This document shows, one piece after another, positions 34,569 to 45,745 of a DNA stretch of 64,000 bases; the first letter of the stretch is position 1; every line of letters starts with the position of its first letter. Under the pieces are notes generated by a model. It saw nothing but the letters and a program-made list of their open reading frames with translations. It was not told the origin of the DNA and searched no databases. The position numbers and the translations under genes are program-made. Location of the stretch: contig JAWHQI010000750.1 in assembly GCA_033032865.1 (NCBI GenBank), forward strand, positions 95,144 to 159,143. The letters are read 5' to 3'. The stretch comes from Dactylorhiza incarnata. Lineage: Eukaryota; Streptophyta; Magnoliopsida; Asparagales; Orchidaceae.

Positions 34569-35196
34569 AAAATCACACACAAAGACACATGAATTTTATA
34601 GAGGAACCCCAAAATATGGGTACTTCTCTCTTCTACCTCCCTTGTAGGACTGCACAACCTGTGCCTGAGTCTTTTGATAAGGAGACTCTTAGAACCACTT
34701 AGTCTTTTAATAAGGAGACTCTTAGAATCATTGAGTCTTTTGATAAGGAGACTCTTATAACCACTGAATCCTTTGGAAGAGGGATTAATAAAACTATTCA
34801 CAGTTGAAGGAAGATTGAGAAGAAAGGAGGAAGAAGAAAATAGAATTCTGTCTTTCAGAATTCTTCAGAACTACTTCTATAGCTTTTATCTTTCACAAGA
34901 TTTGAAATGATGAACCCTTTCTTATGATTGTGATGATTGCAAGGGTTATTTGACTTGATCCTTTTCTGTAAGTACTTCTTGTAAACAGCTGTTGTAAGAT
35001 GATGAAGAAAAAGAAGCAGTTGTTATCTTTTCACTGTGCTGAAAGAAGACTTGTTCTTATCTTAGGGTTTGAGAAGGAAGAAGATGAACACCCTATACCA
35101 CAGACAAGAATTGTAATCAATGCCTTAGTTTTTCTTCTCCCCTACAACATACTTATCCTGTATGATTGAAATTTCAATTCCTTTCTTCTTTTGGGC

Positions 35197-35488
35197 CACT
35201 ACTAGAAAACAGATTTTTAGCCAGGGCAATTTGCCCTGGCAAAAGGTCTAAAACCGTGGCTAAAGATCTTTTGCCACCGTCTAGCCACGGAAAAAATTTG
35301 TGGCTAAAGGTCGTGTGGAGAAAAATTCCGTGGATAATACTTTAGTATTAGCCATGATTCTCTTATTCCCTAGCTAAAATGTAATTATTAACCACTATTT
35401 TAATAGCGTGGCTAATACATGAGTATTAGCCACGATGTTTGCCCCGTGGCTAAAAAAAGTGTAGCTAAAACCTAATTTTCTTGTAGTG
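35197..35488. mobile_element. CACTA-type MITE (292 bp)
   Basis: Terminal inverted repeats CACTACTAGAAAA / TTTTCTTGTAGTG and a 3-bp TSD GGC (35194-35196, 35489-35491), diagnostic of CACTA (En/Spm) elements. The interior carries many subterminal AGCCACGG/CCGTGGCT motifs in both orientations. The left LTR of B lacks it (TTTTGGGTTGTCC at 19468), confirming insertion. No coding capacity; it would depend on an external CACTA transposase. Confidence 0.94.
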
Positions 35489-36274
35489 GGCTGTCCTGAT
35501 AAGGAATTCTTTTGGACACATAATTTTCCTTTCCTCTTTTGTTTTCAACCGGTCCATCAGTTTTGTATACCTTCCAAGAATGATTTTGCTGAGTCCTGGA
35601 ATACTCCATTCCATTCTTGGCAATAAACGCGTCATTGGAGAACTGTCTTTAGTCTTGTGGTCCTTCTGAAAAGGTCTGAAAAGGACACCAGAAAAAGCTT
35701 CCTTTTTCTGAATGTATTTGACACTGCGTCGACTTCATCATTCTTCATGTCGACGCACCTCTGAGTTCTTATCGGAGTAGCTTCGAATTCCTTCTTAGCT
35801 TTGGCTGAACTCATATATCGATGTTGCGTCGATTACTAATCGACGTATCCGTCGAGTTGAAGGCTTCGACTTGAACTTTAACTTCTGCGTTGAATTGTAG
35901 TCGAAGTTGCGTCGACTTCTTAGATGACTTCGACAAGCTCTTCCTTCTGCGTCGAGTCCCTTTCTACATTGCGTCGACGTGACTTCTACTTCGACGGGAT
36001 GATTTGCTTCGACTTCTAGTCAGAGTTGCGTCGACATCAAGTCGAAGTTGCGTCGACTTTCATTCGACGCAAGTCTTAATGTAACTTATTTTGTGATTGT
36101 CTTGACTTGGCCTTGACACTCTAAGGTATATGTGACATCCTAAGATATCTAATGACCAATTTATCCTTACTATACAATGAGGGTAATACTCCTAGGAAGT
36201 AAAATCACTTATAGATAATTTGTTAAGTTAAATCAAAAGTGGTTTTCCCAACATGTTGACATTTTAGCTTTGGG

Positions 36275-36419
36275 GATAGAATGGTGGGGGTAAATCAACA
36301 AAAAATGGTGATATGCTCAAAATTGTGTTTGCAATGGTAGTGAATATAGGCTAGGATGCATAGGCTCAAACTATCCAAAGAAAAGCCTAAATCATCTTCA
36401 TAGAGTTAATCACTATTTA
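36275..36419. repeat. 145-bp direct repeat flanking the B complex, right copy
   Basis: Matches 18599-18743. It is preceded by 21 bp (TGTTGACATTTTAGCTTTGGG) that separate it from the end of the B LTR. Confidence 0.85.
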
Positions 36420-37700
36420 GTGCACATGCTTTGAAGATCGCTATGGGCAAGTTCTAGACACCGAGAAAGGACACCCTCTCATCGTGAGTCTATAATACAA
36501 CACTAACGACACTACACACAGTACTACACTAGCGTTGGACTCAATCGTGTTCTAACGAGGAGTGGATATACGATCAACGATAGTAAGTAAAAATACAATG
36601 TATTTAACATATGCAGAAAAATTAACTCTAGATCTATTTCTATCCGAGAACATGGGCACTCGACTAGGAGCACTCAATGAGTCTACGGTTCACTAACAAA
36701 TTTTAAAATTTTGATTATAAATTAATCTTGAATACACACCTAAAGATGTTGTAAACCACGAGAATAACAATAATTAAAGTTATAGCTTAATGAGTGCAAA
36801 AGTGAGATGCAAATGAGCGAAGAAAATTCTAAATTTTAAGCAAAGATTGGAGCAATTTTTAAATGAAAACAACGCTAAAGAAATGTAATATGTGTGTGTT
36901 GTGCAGACGTGAGTAATAGAGAACTATCCCCCAGACTTAAACTAAGCGTTGTCCTTAATGCGAACTAGCATGCTAAAATACATGAGGAATGCAAGAAGAT
37001 AAAATTGAGATAGAAACTCGTTACCCATGCCCGAGAATGGGGCATTCCAGAAGCAGTTGTATTTGACCACTGAGCTTGAAAATCTGCTCCTGGTTCCGAC
37101 TTGACTAACGAATATCGGCAATTTCCCAAAAAACCTGCAATGGGATTAACTCCAACAAAACAAAGAAAACAAGTAAGCATTAAAGAAAAACACAGATAAG
37201 CATGAGGTTCCTCCCAAGAACACATTGTTTAACGTCCTTGAGCTTGACCAAATACCTGTATTAAGAAGTTATATATTGTCTAGGCATAATTATAAGAGCA
37301 AAATTCTGAAAATTCTAAATACTACTAATACAAGGTCATCAAAATGATTAACTATACGTAGATTTGAAATAGTAACTAAAGATAAAGGAAAATGGGGGGA
37401 AGGAACAATGGTAGGGGTGGATAGGTGGAGGGGCTCATCCTCTATCCCCAAATCTCCTCCTTTTTGATCTTTTCATCTCCTCCAATAACAGTTCATCAAA
37501 GTAGAATCTCTTGTCACCCTGCACCCAGTCGTTCAGGGGGAACACAAGTAGTGATGATGGGGTGGAATAGGAGATGTGCTCCATCACTTCCATATGCTTT
37601 CCCTGCCAAGATTGTATTTCAAGATTAACCAAAAATGTGTCCGCAAACTCATGCTCCTGTAGGGGGATACAAGAAATAACTTTAAATTTAACAGGACAGG
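36420..37700. other. Unassigned retroelement-like non-coding sequence
   Basis: Between B and D. CTATCCCCCAGACTTAAACT (36927) and GTTTAACGTCCTTGAGCTTG (37227) resemble tracts common in plant Ty3/gypsy and LARD internal regions, so this is probably a remnant of another such element. No LTR pair could be drawn. On the minus strand, 37680-37435 reads QEHEFADTFLVNLEIQSWQG and ends in a basic KRSKRRRFGDRG; it could be a small captured or gag-like fragment, but I cannot identify it. The ORF 36965-37225 has no support. Confidence 0.4.
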
Positions 37701-38199
37701 TGTAACGCCCCTGATTTTCCGGTAATTATTTAATTCAGTGATGACGTGTTTATGACGTCAGGGCGCTACTTTTAACGTCGAGTTAGCGGCGTGTCGCCAT
37801 TTGCGCGTTTTCGCGACCGTTTGGGTCAAGTCGACCAAATTTTGAGACGACCCGGAATTGGAAATTTTTACGTTAGGAAATTAAATTATTTAATTTTAGA
37901 CTTGCCTGTAAAGTTTCGTTGCGATCCGAGCCATTTTGGAGCCTCGCCGCATTTTAGAAGATTTGTACGTATTTAACGTTCGCCGTAAACTTCGGCCATT
38001 TATATCTCGAGAACGGCACATCGGATTTTGATTCCGACTTCACCGTTGGATTCGTAGCGCCGCCGTTCACCTTAGGCGAAATTTTCGCTGGGTTCGGCGT
38101 TCGTTTAGTTTTTAGTAGTAATATAATAATAATTATATTAATAATATTATTATTATTATAATAATATCATATATCTTTATTATATAAATGAATATAGAT

Positions 38200-40940
38200 A
38201 TCTTGCCAGGCACACCATGGATCGGATATCAGCCGTTCGATTGAAATAATTTTCGATTTCTCTTCAAGCCGTGCCACGGATCGCATATCAACCGTGATTC
38301 CAAATCCCTCTTCAAGCCGTGCCACGGCGACACCTGCCGCTGCCGCCTTCAACCCCGTCCTTCCCTCATCCTCGATTCCCGTCGCCTGCCGCTGCCGCCT
38401 ATGCGAAGTGCCACGGCGACGAAACCGCCTAAGATTTCTGCCCTCGCATGCCTGTCGCTGCCGCTGCCCCTCCCGCCTACTATTCCGCTGCCGCTGAAGG
38501 ACACTGTGTATGCCGACAATGCCCTTTCCCCGGTATTTCATCCCGCCGCTCTTCCACTGGATCGTTACCTCGCGCCCACGCCTCCGTTCTCCTCCCTCGC
38601 AGCTATCTCTTATTCCTCGCCTACGGCCGCCTGCGTCGCAGCTCCTCAACCCCCTTGCGTCTCTGCGCCTCTCTACTCTGCGCCCTGCTACGCCGCCGCC
38701 CGCAGCTAATTTCTCTGCCTCTATCTTCTCTGCGACACCTGCTCCGCCGGGTTTGTTCTCATTTGGTTAATTTTGTTCATTTGCTTACTGATTTTGTTGC
38801 CTTCTGATTTGCAAACCTATTGAATTTCCTTGCCGCAGTCGACTCCTCTCGCCTGCAACTTCACCTTCAGCTTCTCACCGGCCTACCAACCCATCCTCAT
38901 ATCTGCACTCTGTGGCGGCATTTTCGACGACGCCTGCTTCGCAAGAACTCGAACTCGATCGGTCAGCTGCCTCCTTTCTGTACCTATGTTTTTTCAACTG
39001 ACAATTTTCTCTTGCTTATATTCAATTTTCTCCTGCCACCGTCGGATTGCGATACCAAAAACCATGAAACCCTAAATCCTGCTCCTCCAGCAAATCACGC
39101 TCCCGTCAATAGCAAGGCGCGCCCCCCATCCTTTCAATTCCTCATTAATTGCAAATCTGCTGCTGCACGCAAGCTCCTCCTCTTGGCTTCCTCGACTGCA
39201 CGCAACCTCCTCCGTACTGCTTTCATGTTCTCGGGCGACACTGCAAATCTCCTTTCCCCTGCACGCAGGCTCCTCCTCTCGGCTTCCTCGACTGCCGCCC
39301 GCCGAAAGCAGTACCCTACTTCCCCGCAGAAAGCAGCTTCCTTCAGGTGATAAGCCTCAACTCCCTCACCTCAAGAGCTCCTCCTCCTTCAGGCGACTCT
39401 GAATCTTCTGTGCAGTGCGAAACAGAGAGATTCCGACAACCTCCTCCTCCACCGTTGCTGCGAGTTTCCGTCAGGTGATTTCGTTGTTGCGAGCTTCCTT
39501 TTTTCAGTTCTTTCTTTGTTCCCTTCTCTACCATATGTTCTTCAGGTCCTTTCTTTCTTCTTCTTTACATGCCCTCATTATTACCATTCCTTCTCTACAT
39601 GTTCTTTACAGTTTCCCTAATTGACGCCCTTCTAAAGAGCTCCTCCTCAACACCTGCCTTTAGGAGCCCGTCGGTGGACAGATTCGGCCAAGCTCATCCG
39701 CCACCATTCTTGCGAGCTGAAGTTTAGGTGCTTATTCTCAATTTTTTTTTTGCTGGTCGTGATTCCTATAGCTTCCTTTAGGAGCTTTCTTTAGATTAAT
39801 TTTTAGTTCTCAGCTTTCAGTTGACAGCTCTCATTTCTTCAGAATAATTTCATTTTTATGCTTTCCTCTATATTTAGAATAATTTTAGTTCTCAGCTTTC
39901 AGTTTAGAATAAGTTTACATCAACGAGCATATGTGGTTGAGATTGGGATAGTTTGCTACTGTGCAGAATAATTTTACATCAACGAGCATGTAGAATAATT
40001 TTATGTTTTCCTCTATATTTAGAATAAATTTTAAATATAATAGTTTGCTACTGTGCAGAAGTTTAGAGATTGGGAATTGTTTTCCTGCATGTTTCCAAAT
40101 ATAATCACAAATCTGAAAATAGGCTTGCCCCAAAAGCAGAGCATTGAAGGCACTTTATGAATGTTCTGTTTATATATATAGGGGCACTTTATGAATGTCC
40201 AATGTGTAATGTTTTTTGGGTGTAAAGCTTGATTTCTTTTCTATTTGTGAAGTCTACATTTCAGATTCTTGCCAAATTTTTAGAATGTTTGCTGTTGGAG
40301 CCGAAAACTTGGGATTCGTCATGTTCTCTCCTATTGTTAAAGTGCTTAGGCATTTTTTTCCTATTGTTCATATTTGTTTAGGTTCTGCTAAATTTAACAA
40401 ATCTAAAATAATGTCCTGAACACAAAATAATTGGATATGTGGCTACAGATTTTGTGCTGTGAAACAATTATTTTTCATTTAGATTTTCATATAGAGATTC
40501 TCTTCTCTATGTAGTCTTATTTCAGATTTTGTCTTTTTTGTTATCAGATTTATGTGATCCTCATTATGTGCTCCTCTATTCTTTTTTGTCGAGTTTGTTG
40601 ATTCTCCTGCAGTTTATTGATTCTCCTGCCTAACATAAATAAATTGAGTTATTGACTGGGGAAATCAATATTGCTGGGGAAACCATATCATTAAATTTCT
40701 ATTATGGTTCAATTAGAATAGTTTCTTGCATAGTTTGGTAATTATCTTCAATTCGACGCCGGTGGCCTCGCCGGTGATCACGTGAACGCTAAAGACCATT
40801 ACAGCCACTCTCTATTTTCATGTGGATTTCAGCATTTGCTATTATGAATCCCTCCAGTGCCCATTTAGTGTAGCATAAATTAGACAAAATTTTTGAATTT
40901 CTTTGCTGTGTCACTAACAGAGTTAAGACTACAGGAAGAA
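38200..40940 (+). other. Transcript-like captured sequence in the Helitron
   Basis: A GC-rich stretch (38300-39480) rich in CTGCCGC and CTCCTCC, then an A/T-rich intron-like stretch. Several splice-like junctions can be seen (TTGCCGCAG at 38835, CTTCAG/GTGATAAG at 39345, CGTCAG/GTGATTTC at 39472, GTTTAG/GTGCTT at 39726). Two partial repeats (TGCACGCAAGCTCCTCCTCT at 39164 and a variant at 39261) suggest internal duplication. Reading frames exist in all three phases because of composition, so I cannot choose a protein. It may be captured non-coding or UTR sequence. Confidence 0.35.
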
Positions 40941-41021
40941 GTGCAGACCACTGCAAAAAAGCAAAAAAATTTAAGAAGACAATGCTATTGAAAATTATAA
41001 CTTTATTCTAATTACTATAAG

Positions 41022-41300
41022 ATGGTAAGTAATTCCAACATTCATGAGACTTTATCAAGCATAGAAAACGATAATGAGAATATTCCGATAACAGTAGATC
41101 TTAATAAACTATTTGAGTTAAAGGAAACAATATGCTCATTACCACAAATACTAGAAGGAGGGTTAGTAACTGCTGATCAGCTTAGCACGATAAAGGATTT
41201 AACTGCAAATTTACAAAAATTAGTAGAAGAATTATCCTTAGATAAACAAGGCCTATATGAGCCTGAGTTACCAGAACATAGCTCAAACAATGGTGGTTAG
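41022..41300 (+). CDS. Small unknown ORF in the Helitron (92 aa)
   Basis: MVSNSNIHETLSSIENDNEN, then a leucine-rich amphipathic part (LFELKETICSLPQIL, LTANLQKLVEELSLDKQG) and an acidic tail. Unlike neighbouring frames it has normal amino acid composition and predicted helices, so it may be a captured exon or a small gene. No family is recognised. The start is the first in-frame ATG. Confidence 0.35.
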   Translation: MVSNSNIHETLSSIENDNENIPITVDLNKLFELKETICSLPQILEGGLVTADQLSTIKDLTANLQKLVEELSLDKQGLYEPELPEHSSNNGG

Positions 41301-43330
41301 AGCATAGCTTGGCATGTTGTAGTGGTTAGAGCATAGCTCAAACATGTTGTAGTGGTCAGCTTTGTTTGATTTTTACAGCCATTGGTGGTTAAATTTTTTT
41401 CTGCCTACTTCACCCATGCTGTTGAAATGCTAGATTGTTTTTTTTTCAAATCATGAATTTGTTCTTGGTTTTATAATGGCTAAACACATTTGTTCTGTAC
41501 AATTTGATTTCTTATTTATGTTCTTTTTTTGTAGGTCTTTTTTGGTTTAAAAATAAAAGGTGCCCACACTATATGATTAAAAAGGAACATCGAGGTGCGC
41601 CATCCTTAACTTCCAAATGCTATTCAATCACTTTCAGGTTTCAGCTGGATAGATACGCAAATTGTCATTTGATATTTTAATTCTTGATTTTCATTGAGAT
41701 CAGTACAAAAAAAAGCTTATTGGAAAGCTAATTGAAATAGAGGGACTTATTGGCATCTCATCTAAGGACTTTTACCTCCAATCCAAAGAAACTTCAAGTT
41801 AATAATAAATCCTATGCTAAATCTGATGATTATAAGCACACTGATATATGGTTGTTAGATTGAAAAAACTACTTTTATAGGGTTTATTAATGATTGTGAA
41901 CTTACGATTAAAAAGATGTTGGTGGTGCTTTTATGACAAGATGAGAATTCACATTGTTTTTTTATCCGAGTAAACATAATGTGTATCACGTGAACATGTG
42001 TGATCCTTCTTAATATTAGTATTGTGTTTTTGTTAAAAAAGTATACAGCTATATGTTTTTTTATCCGTAGAGATGTTGAATAATTGCTTTCCCCGGGCTT
42101 AGGTGTTTTTTTATTTCATTCCATGCGGCATTTTAAATCTGATTGAAAATTTGATTTGTTTTAACTACTCTGCATTATATTTTTTGAGATTTTAACTGCT
42201 CAAATTCTTTTGATATTTTAATTTAAATCTGATTGGAAATCTAATTTAGACAATGTTGTGGACTTATTATTTCTTCTTTATTAGCAAATGTTGGATTTCA
42301 ATTTAAGATTTTACTCTTATTAATTACTCCTAGCTCTGTGGATGATATATTCTATTTGTGATTTTCTAAATTTCATTCATCAAAGCAGTTTTTTTTACTC
42401 GAATGGGCCTTCAGAAAAATAGTGATAAAATGCAGTTTTTTTAGAATATTATGGTCTATTCAACAAGTATACAAGTTGAAATGCATTCACTTGCAGGTTT
42501 GTTAATAGCTAAATCGCCCTCACCATGTGAAAACTTCACAGATCCTTTATGTGAAGGTAAAGAGAACTAAGAACCCTAATCCAGTCCTGATTTCGTTGTC
42601 TAATTTTAGGGCTTTTTGCACAACTGAGACAGCAACATACAACGTATCTCCAAGGTAGGTCGTTTGATCATTTTTTTCACAACACTACAACTATTTCATA
42701 AATCGCTAATTGAATATTTTTTTGCCAGAATAGAAGACAATGACCGGTGTTGGTTGTGAATGGCGCCGCTCCCGCCGATTGTGCAGGAAGTTTTATTTGG
42801 TATCACTGTATGAAAGTAATCATTCTAATTAGTGTCTAATTTTCTTAATTAATTTCATCTGGATTGTGCATAGAATGTCCAGTCCAAACAGGGGTTGATA
42901 ATGAAATATTTATTGTGTTGGAATGATGAGATATTACTGTATATGAAATAGTGAGATATGTTTTCGTCCAATTGTGCTTTATAAATCCCAATTAGTGCTC
43001 TATAAATTTCATGATTATAATGGAATGAAATAAAGATATGTGTTGATAATGAAATGTTTATTGTGTTGGAATGATGAGATATTACTGATAATGAAATAAT
43101 GAGATGTGTTTTTGCCCAATTGTATGCATTTTTTCTAATACATTTGGTGACAAATCCACCATGCCATGGTTGCCTAGTTGTACTTGGGAATCATAAATCA
43201 AATAATTTCAAAATCAAAAAGAAGAAAGGCAAAATGACTTGATTTATTTGGTTAATTTTCTGTATATGATTCAGATTGCTCTTAACTGCCACGATCTAAT
43301 TTAAGCTTGGTGTTTTTGTATGCATAAAGA
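41301..43330. other. A/T-rich Helitron interior
   Basis: No supported gene. Two similar stretches with GTTTATTGTGTTGGAATGATGAGATATTACTG (in two halves, near 42910 and 43065) form a short internal duplication. Otherwise intron-like sequence. Confidence 0.45.
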
Positions 43331-43332
43331 AT

Positions 43333-43545
43333 GTGGTCGCCCCCACGACGAATGTCGCCCCACGACGAATGTCGCCCGCACGACGAATGTCGCCCCCCAC
43401 GACGAATGTCGCCCCCACGACGAATGTCGCCCCCACGACGAATGTTGCCCTCACGACGAATGTCGCCCCCACGACGAATGTCGCCCCCACGACGAATGTC
43501 GCCCCCACGACCAATATCACCCCCACGACCAATGACACCGCCCAC
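43333..43545. repeat. 18-bp tandem repeat near the Helitron 3' end
   Basis: About a dozen units of CGACGAATGTCGCCCCCA with point changes and one-base length variants in the C run. All ORFs across it (43282-43660, both strands) are six-residue periodic translations of the repeat and should be ignored. Confidence 0.9.
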
Positions 43546-43552
43546 GACAGGT

Positions 43553-43667
43553 GCGGGCGCAGCCCGCCTGAATGCGGGCGCAGCCCGCTTGACTGCCAAG
43601 CGGGCGAAGCCCGCTTGGCTACGGGCGAAGCCCGCAGCGACGCATCGAGAACGGGCGTAGCCCGTTC
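43553..43667 (+). other. Array of five GC-rich hairpins at the Helitron terminus
   Basis: Hairpins at 43553-43567, 43574-43588, 43595-43619 (11-bp arms, loop GAA), 43622-43634 and 43649-43667. Cores are GGGC-3nt-GCCC with different flanking pairs. The last one is the canonical Helitron 3' termination hairpin; the others look like upstream duplicates. Confidence 0.85.
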
Positions 43668-45729
43668 GAAGATGCTAGTATATATATATATATATATAAT
43701 TAGTCTAGCTCTGTTCGACGATCAGCACCCCCTCCATTATCCGTTCGAAGGTCAGCCATTCCATTCGTCGATCTCCAGTCTATTCGACGATCGAACCTGC
43801 TCTTCTGTTCGTCGATCCAGCCATCGCATTTCGTCGATCAGCTCCCTTCCATTCGTCGACCTCCTCCATTCCGTTCGACGATCCAGCTCCCTCCCTTCAC
43901 GTTCGACGATCTAGCTCTCCATTTAGACGACACAGCTATATATATGTAAATATATGTATATATATATATTAAAGCTCCTTTCCGTAAACCAACCCTTCTC
44001 TCCTTCTTCTTTTTCTTCTTCTTTCTGGCCGAACCAGAGAGCGAGAGACGGAGAGAGAGAACTTTTCGTGAACCTTCCAGTCGCCGCCGACGGAGCTCCG
44101 GTGGACAAAATTTTCAACCGAGCATAGATCCGGAAAGCTCTCGACGAGAGTTTCGCGTTCGTGGTGAGTATTTCACGTTTCTTGGACTTTTCGCGTTAGG
44201 GTTTTCGGCCCTAACATTCATTTTGGCAATTTTTCTGTAGATCTCGCCTCGTCGTGCCTCCTTTTGGGCCGATCTACGACGAGGAGTTATCCGGAAGACG
44301 ATTCCGGTGAATTCAAAGCAAGTGGTGATCTTGCTTTTCCTCTTTGCTAAGCCCCCCTTTTTCTCGCCTTTGCTTCCAGTATTTGGTATTATGCAGAGTT
44401 AGTTATATCATCAGCTTCACTTTTGTTTTTTTCTCAATATAAAATTTTGCTCATCTTGTTGACCAGAAATGCTACCTTATGTTCTGATGGGCCTCGCCCC
44501 TTTTCCTTTTAAATTGATAAATTCTGTTGGAGGTCGTACACGATGTTGGCGGTGCCACCGGTGTGATGCTCTCTTAAAATAATAATTCTATTGGAGCTCG
44601 TACACGATGTTGGCGGTGCCACCGGTGCGATGCTCTTTTAAATTAATAAATTCTGTTGGAGGTCGTACACGATGTTGGCGGTGCCACCGGTGCGGTGCTC
44701 TGAGGGTCGTGACGATGTGAGATGGTATTATCCCCGCACAGCTTCTCCTTTTCTGATGAGCTGATCAGTCTCTATAATTTGAACAAGAGTAACATGATTA
44801 ATAATTTGAATGTTGAAGGTTATCTGCTTATGGCGAGTTTTGACCTTGCCTGTTTTCACACCTTTGTTTGGTGAGTGTTTTTCTGCTGACTATCAGTTAC
44901 TTCTGCAGCTTTTTTTTCCTGTTGATTATTTATGGCTAGCTTTGTTATCACTGATCCTTGCAGCTACCGTTTCCCTCCGGTCCTCGTGGAGGTTTGCTTA
45001 TTTTCTTGTTTTCTGCACCACTTGTAACTTGTTTCTGAGGTGTTCTTTCTTTGAATGCCTCAGGTTCTGGACAGCAGCAGGTGTTAGTGTGGAGTTGCGT
45101 TGGTTGCAGATTTTTGACCCTCTTGAGGTAGGGTTTTTCTGCGAACTTGTCGGCCCATGGGTTCGTGTCAGGTGTCGACGCCCATGGTGCTGTTTGGTTA
45201 GACTTTTGCTACACTGCTTTTGTTACTTGTTGTTTACTTTTGGACGCTTGTTCTGGAATGGTTAGATATGATTTGGCTTGATAGCCCCCTTGCTTAGATA
45301 TGCTAAGGCATTTGGAGCATTGCATATCATGATTTGAAATGTTAATCTCACTACTTTTCTGCGCATGATAAATCTACTTTTATATAGAGTAAATCTAGAC
45401 GTACGATCATGCATGGTGCACCTCACTTGGTCTTCATGTACACTTAGGCCACTAAGTAACTAAATCAAGTATTTTCCGCTGCGTAAAACTATATTTTAAA
45501 AGCGTGGACTAGTTGATCCACCTAGCCGAGAGACACAGCTTTATTAATTTTTTTGCATGAATAATATTTGAATTACCTTGAGTTAATAACACTAATTTCT
45601 TTGAACTGCGATGGACGATGAGTTGCTTTAACGTCAGTAGGTGTCCCCTATGTGATGTGGCATCACAATGCGTAGCTTTCCCTACTCTGATAGCATTTTA
45701 AATGTTGGGAAAATGCGGGTTGTGTCAGT

Positions 45730-45745
45730 TGGTATCAGAGGTAGG
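45730..45745 (+). other. Primer-binding site of D
   Basis: TGGTATCAGAGGTAGG, initiator tRNA-Met type, 2 nt after the LTR end at 45727. Confidence 0.92.

Larger units (their letters stand above)
18744..36253 (-). mobile_element. Gag-only copia-type element B (host of C and a MITE)
   Basis: Same family and layout as A: left LTR 18744-20230, internal 20231-24998 (gag plus ORF2, no pol), right LTR 24999-36253 interrupted by C (25203-34568) and a CACTA MITE (35197-35488). The first ~16 bp of the left LTR are missing and no 5-bp TSD is visible; instead a 145-bp direct repeat flanks the complex. Being free of insertions, the internal region of B is the best reference for the family. Confidence 0.88.
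24999..36253 (-). repeat. 5' LTR of B (right), split by C and a MITE
   Basis: Own sequence is 24999-25202, 34574-35196 and 35492-36253, about 1.59 kb. It starts TGAAAGTACACA and ends TTTTCCCAACA. Three tandem GAGTCTTTTGATAAGGAGACTC-like units (34671-34755) against one in the left LTR explain most of the length difference. CGTCGA array about 35708-36067. Confidence 0.85.
38174..43678 (+). mobile_element. Non-autonomous Helitron (5505 bp) inside the D LTR
   Basis: The 5' end TCTTTATTA fits the plant Helitron start TCTMTAYTA at 8 of 9 positions. The 3' end is CTAG (CTRR) at 43675-43678, preceded by 7 nt and a hairpin with 8-bp arms (43649-43667, GAACGGGC/GCCCGTTC, loop GTA). The flanks are A (38173) and T (43679) with no TSD and no terminal inverted repeats, as expected for Helitrons. 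The 3' LTR of D reads straight through the site within ATCATATATATATATGATTAG. No Rep/helicase ORF is visible. Confidence 0.9.
37701..45727 (+). repeat. 5' LTR of D, interrupted by a Helitron
   Basis: Own sequence 37701-38173 plus 43679-45727 is 2522 bp against 2513 bp for the 3' LTR. U3 carries GTTCGTCGATC/TTCGACGATC repeats (43705-43930). Three tandem units of about 64 bp (ATTCTGTTGGAGGTCGTACA...) lie at 44521-44710, also present as three at 52499-52690. ORFs 43923-44117 and 44810-45265 are not supported as genes. Confidence 0.9.

Noticed and set aside
36965..37225. 86-residue minus-strand ORF
   Set aside because: Lies in LARD-like non-coding sequence, no domain, composition unremarkable.
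38167..39478. Several overlapping long ORFs in the Helitron as proteins
   Set aside because: GC-rich, Pro/Ala/Ser-biased composition leaves all frames open on both strands; no domain and no preferred frame.
43333..43545. CRISPR-like or coding interpretation of the 18-bp repeat
   Set aside because: Units are directly adjacent with no unique spacers, and ORFs on both strands are six-residue periodic artefacts inside a plant Helitron.
38174..43678. The insert as a Mutator-like or other DNA transposon
   Set aside because: No terminal inverted repeats and no 8-11 bp TSD; Helitron ends and A|T target fit instead.
44810..45265. 151-residue ORF in the D 5' LTR
   Set aside because: Hydrophobic translation of LTR sequence; the homologous region of the 3' LTR (52793-53246) does not keep the frame.
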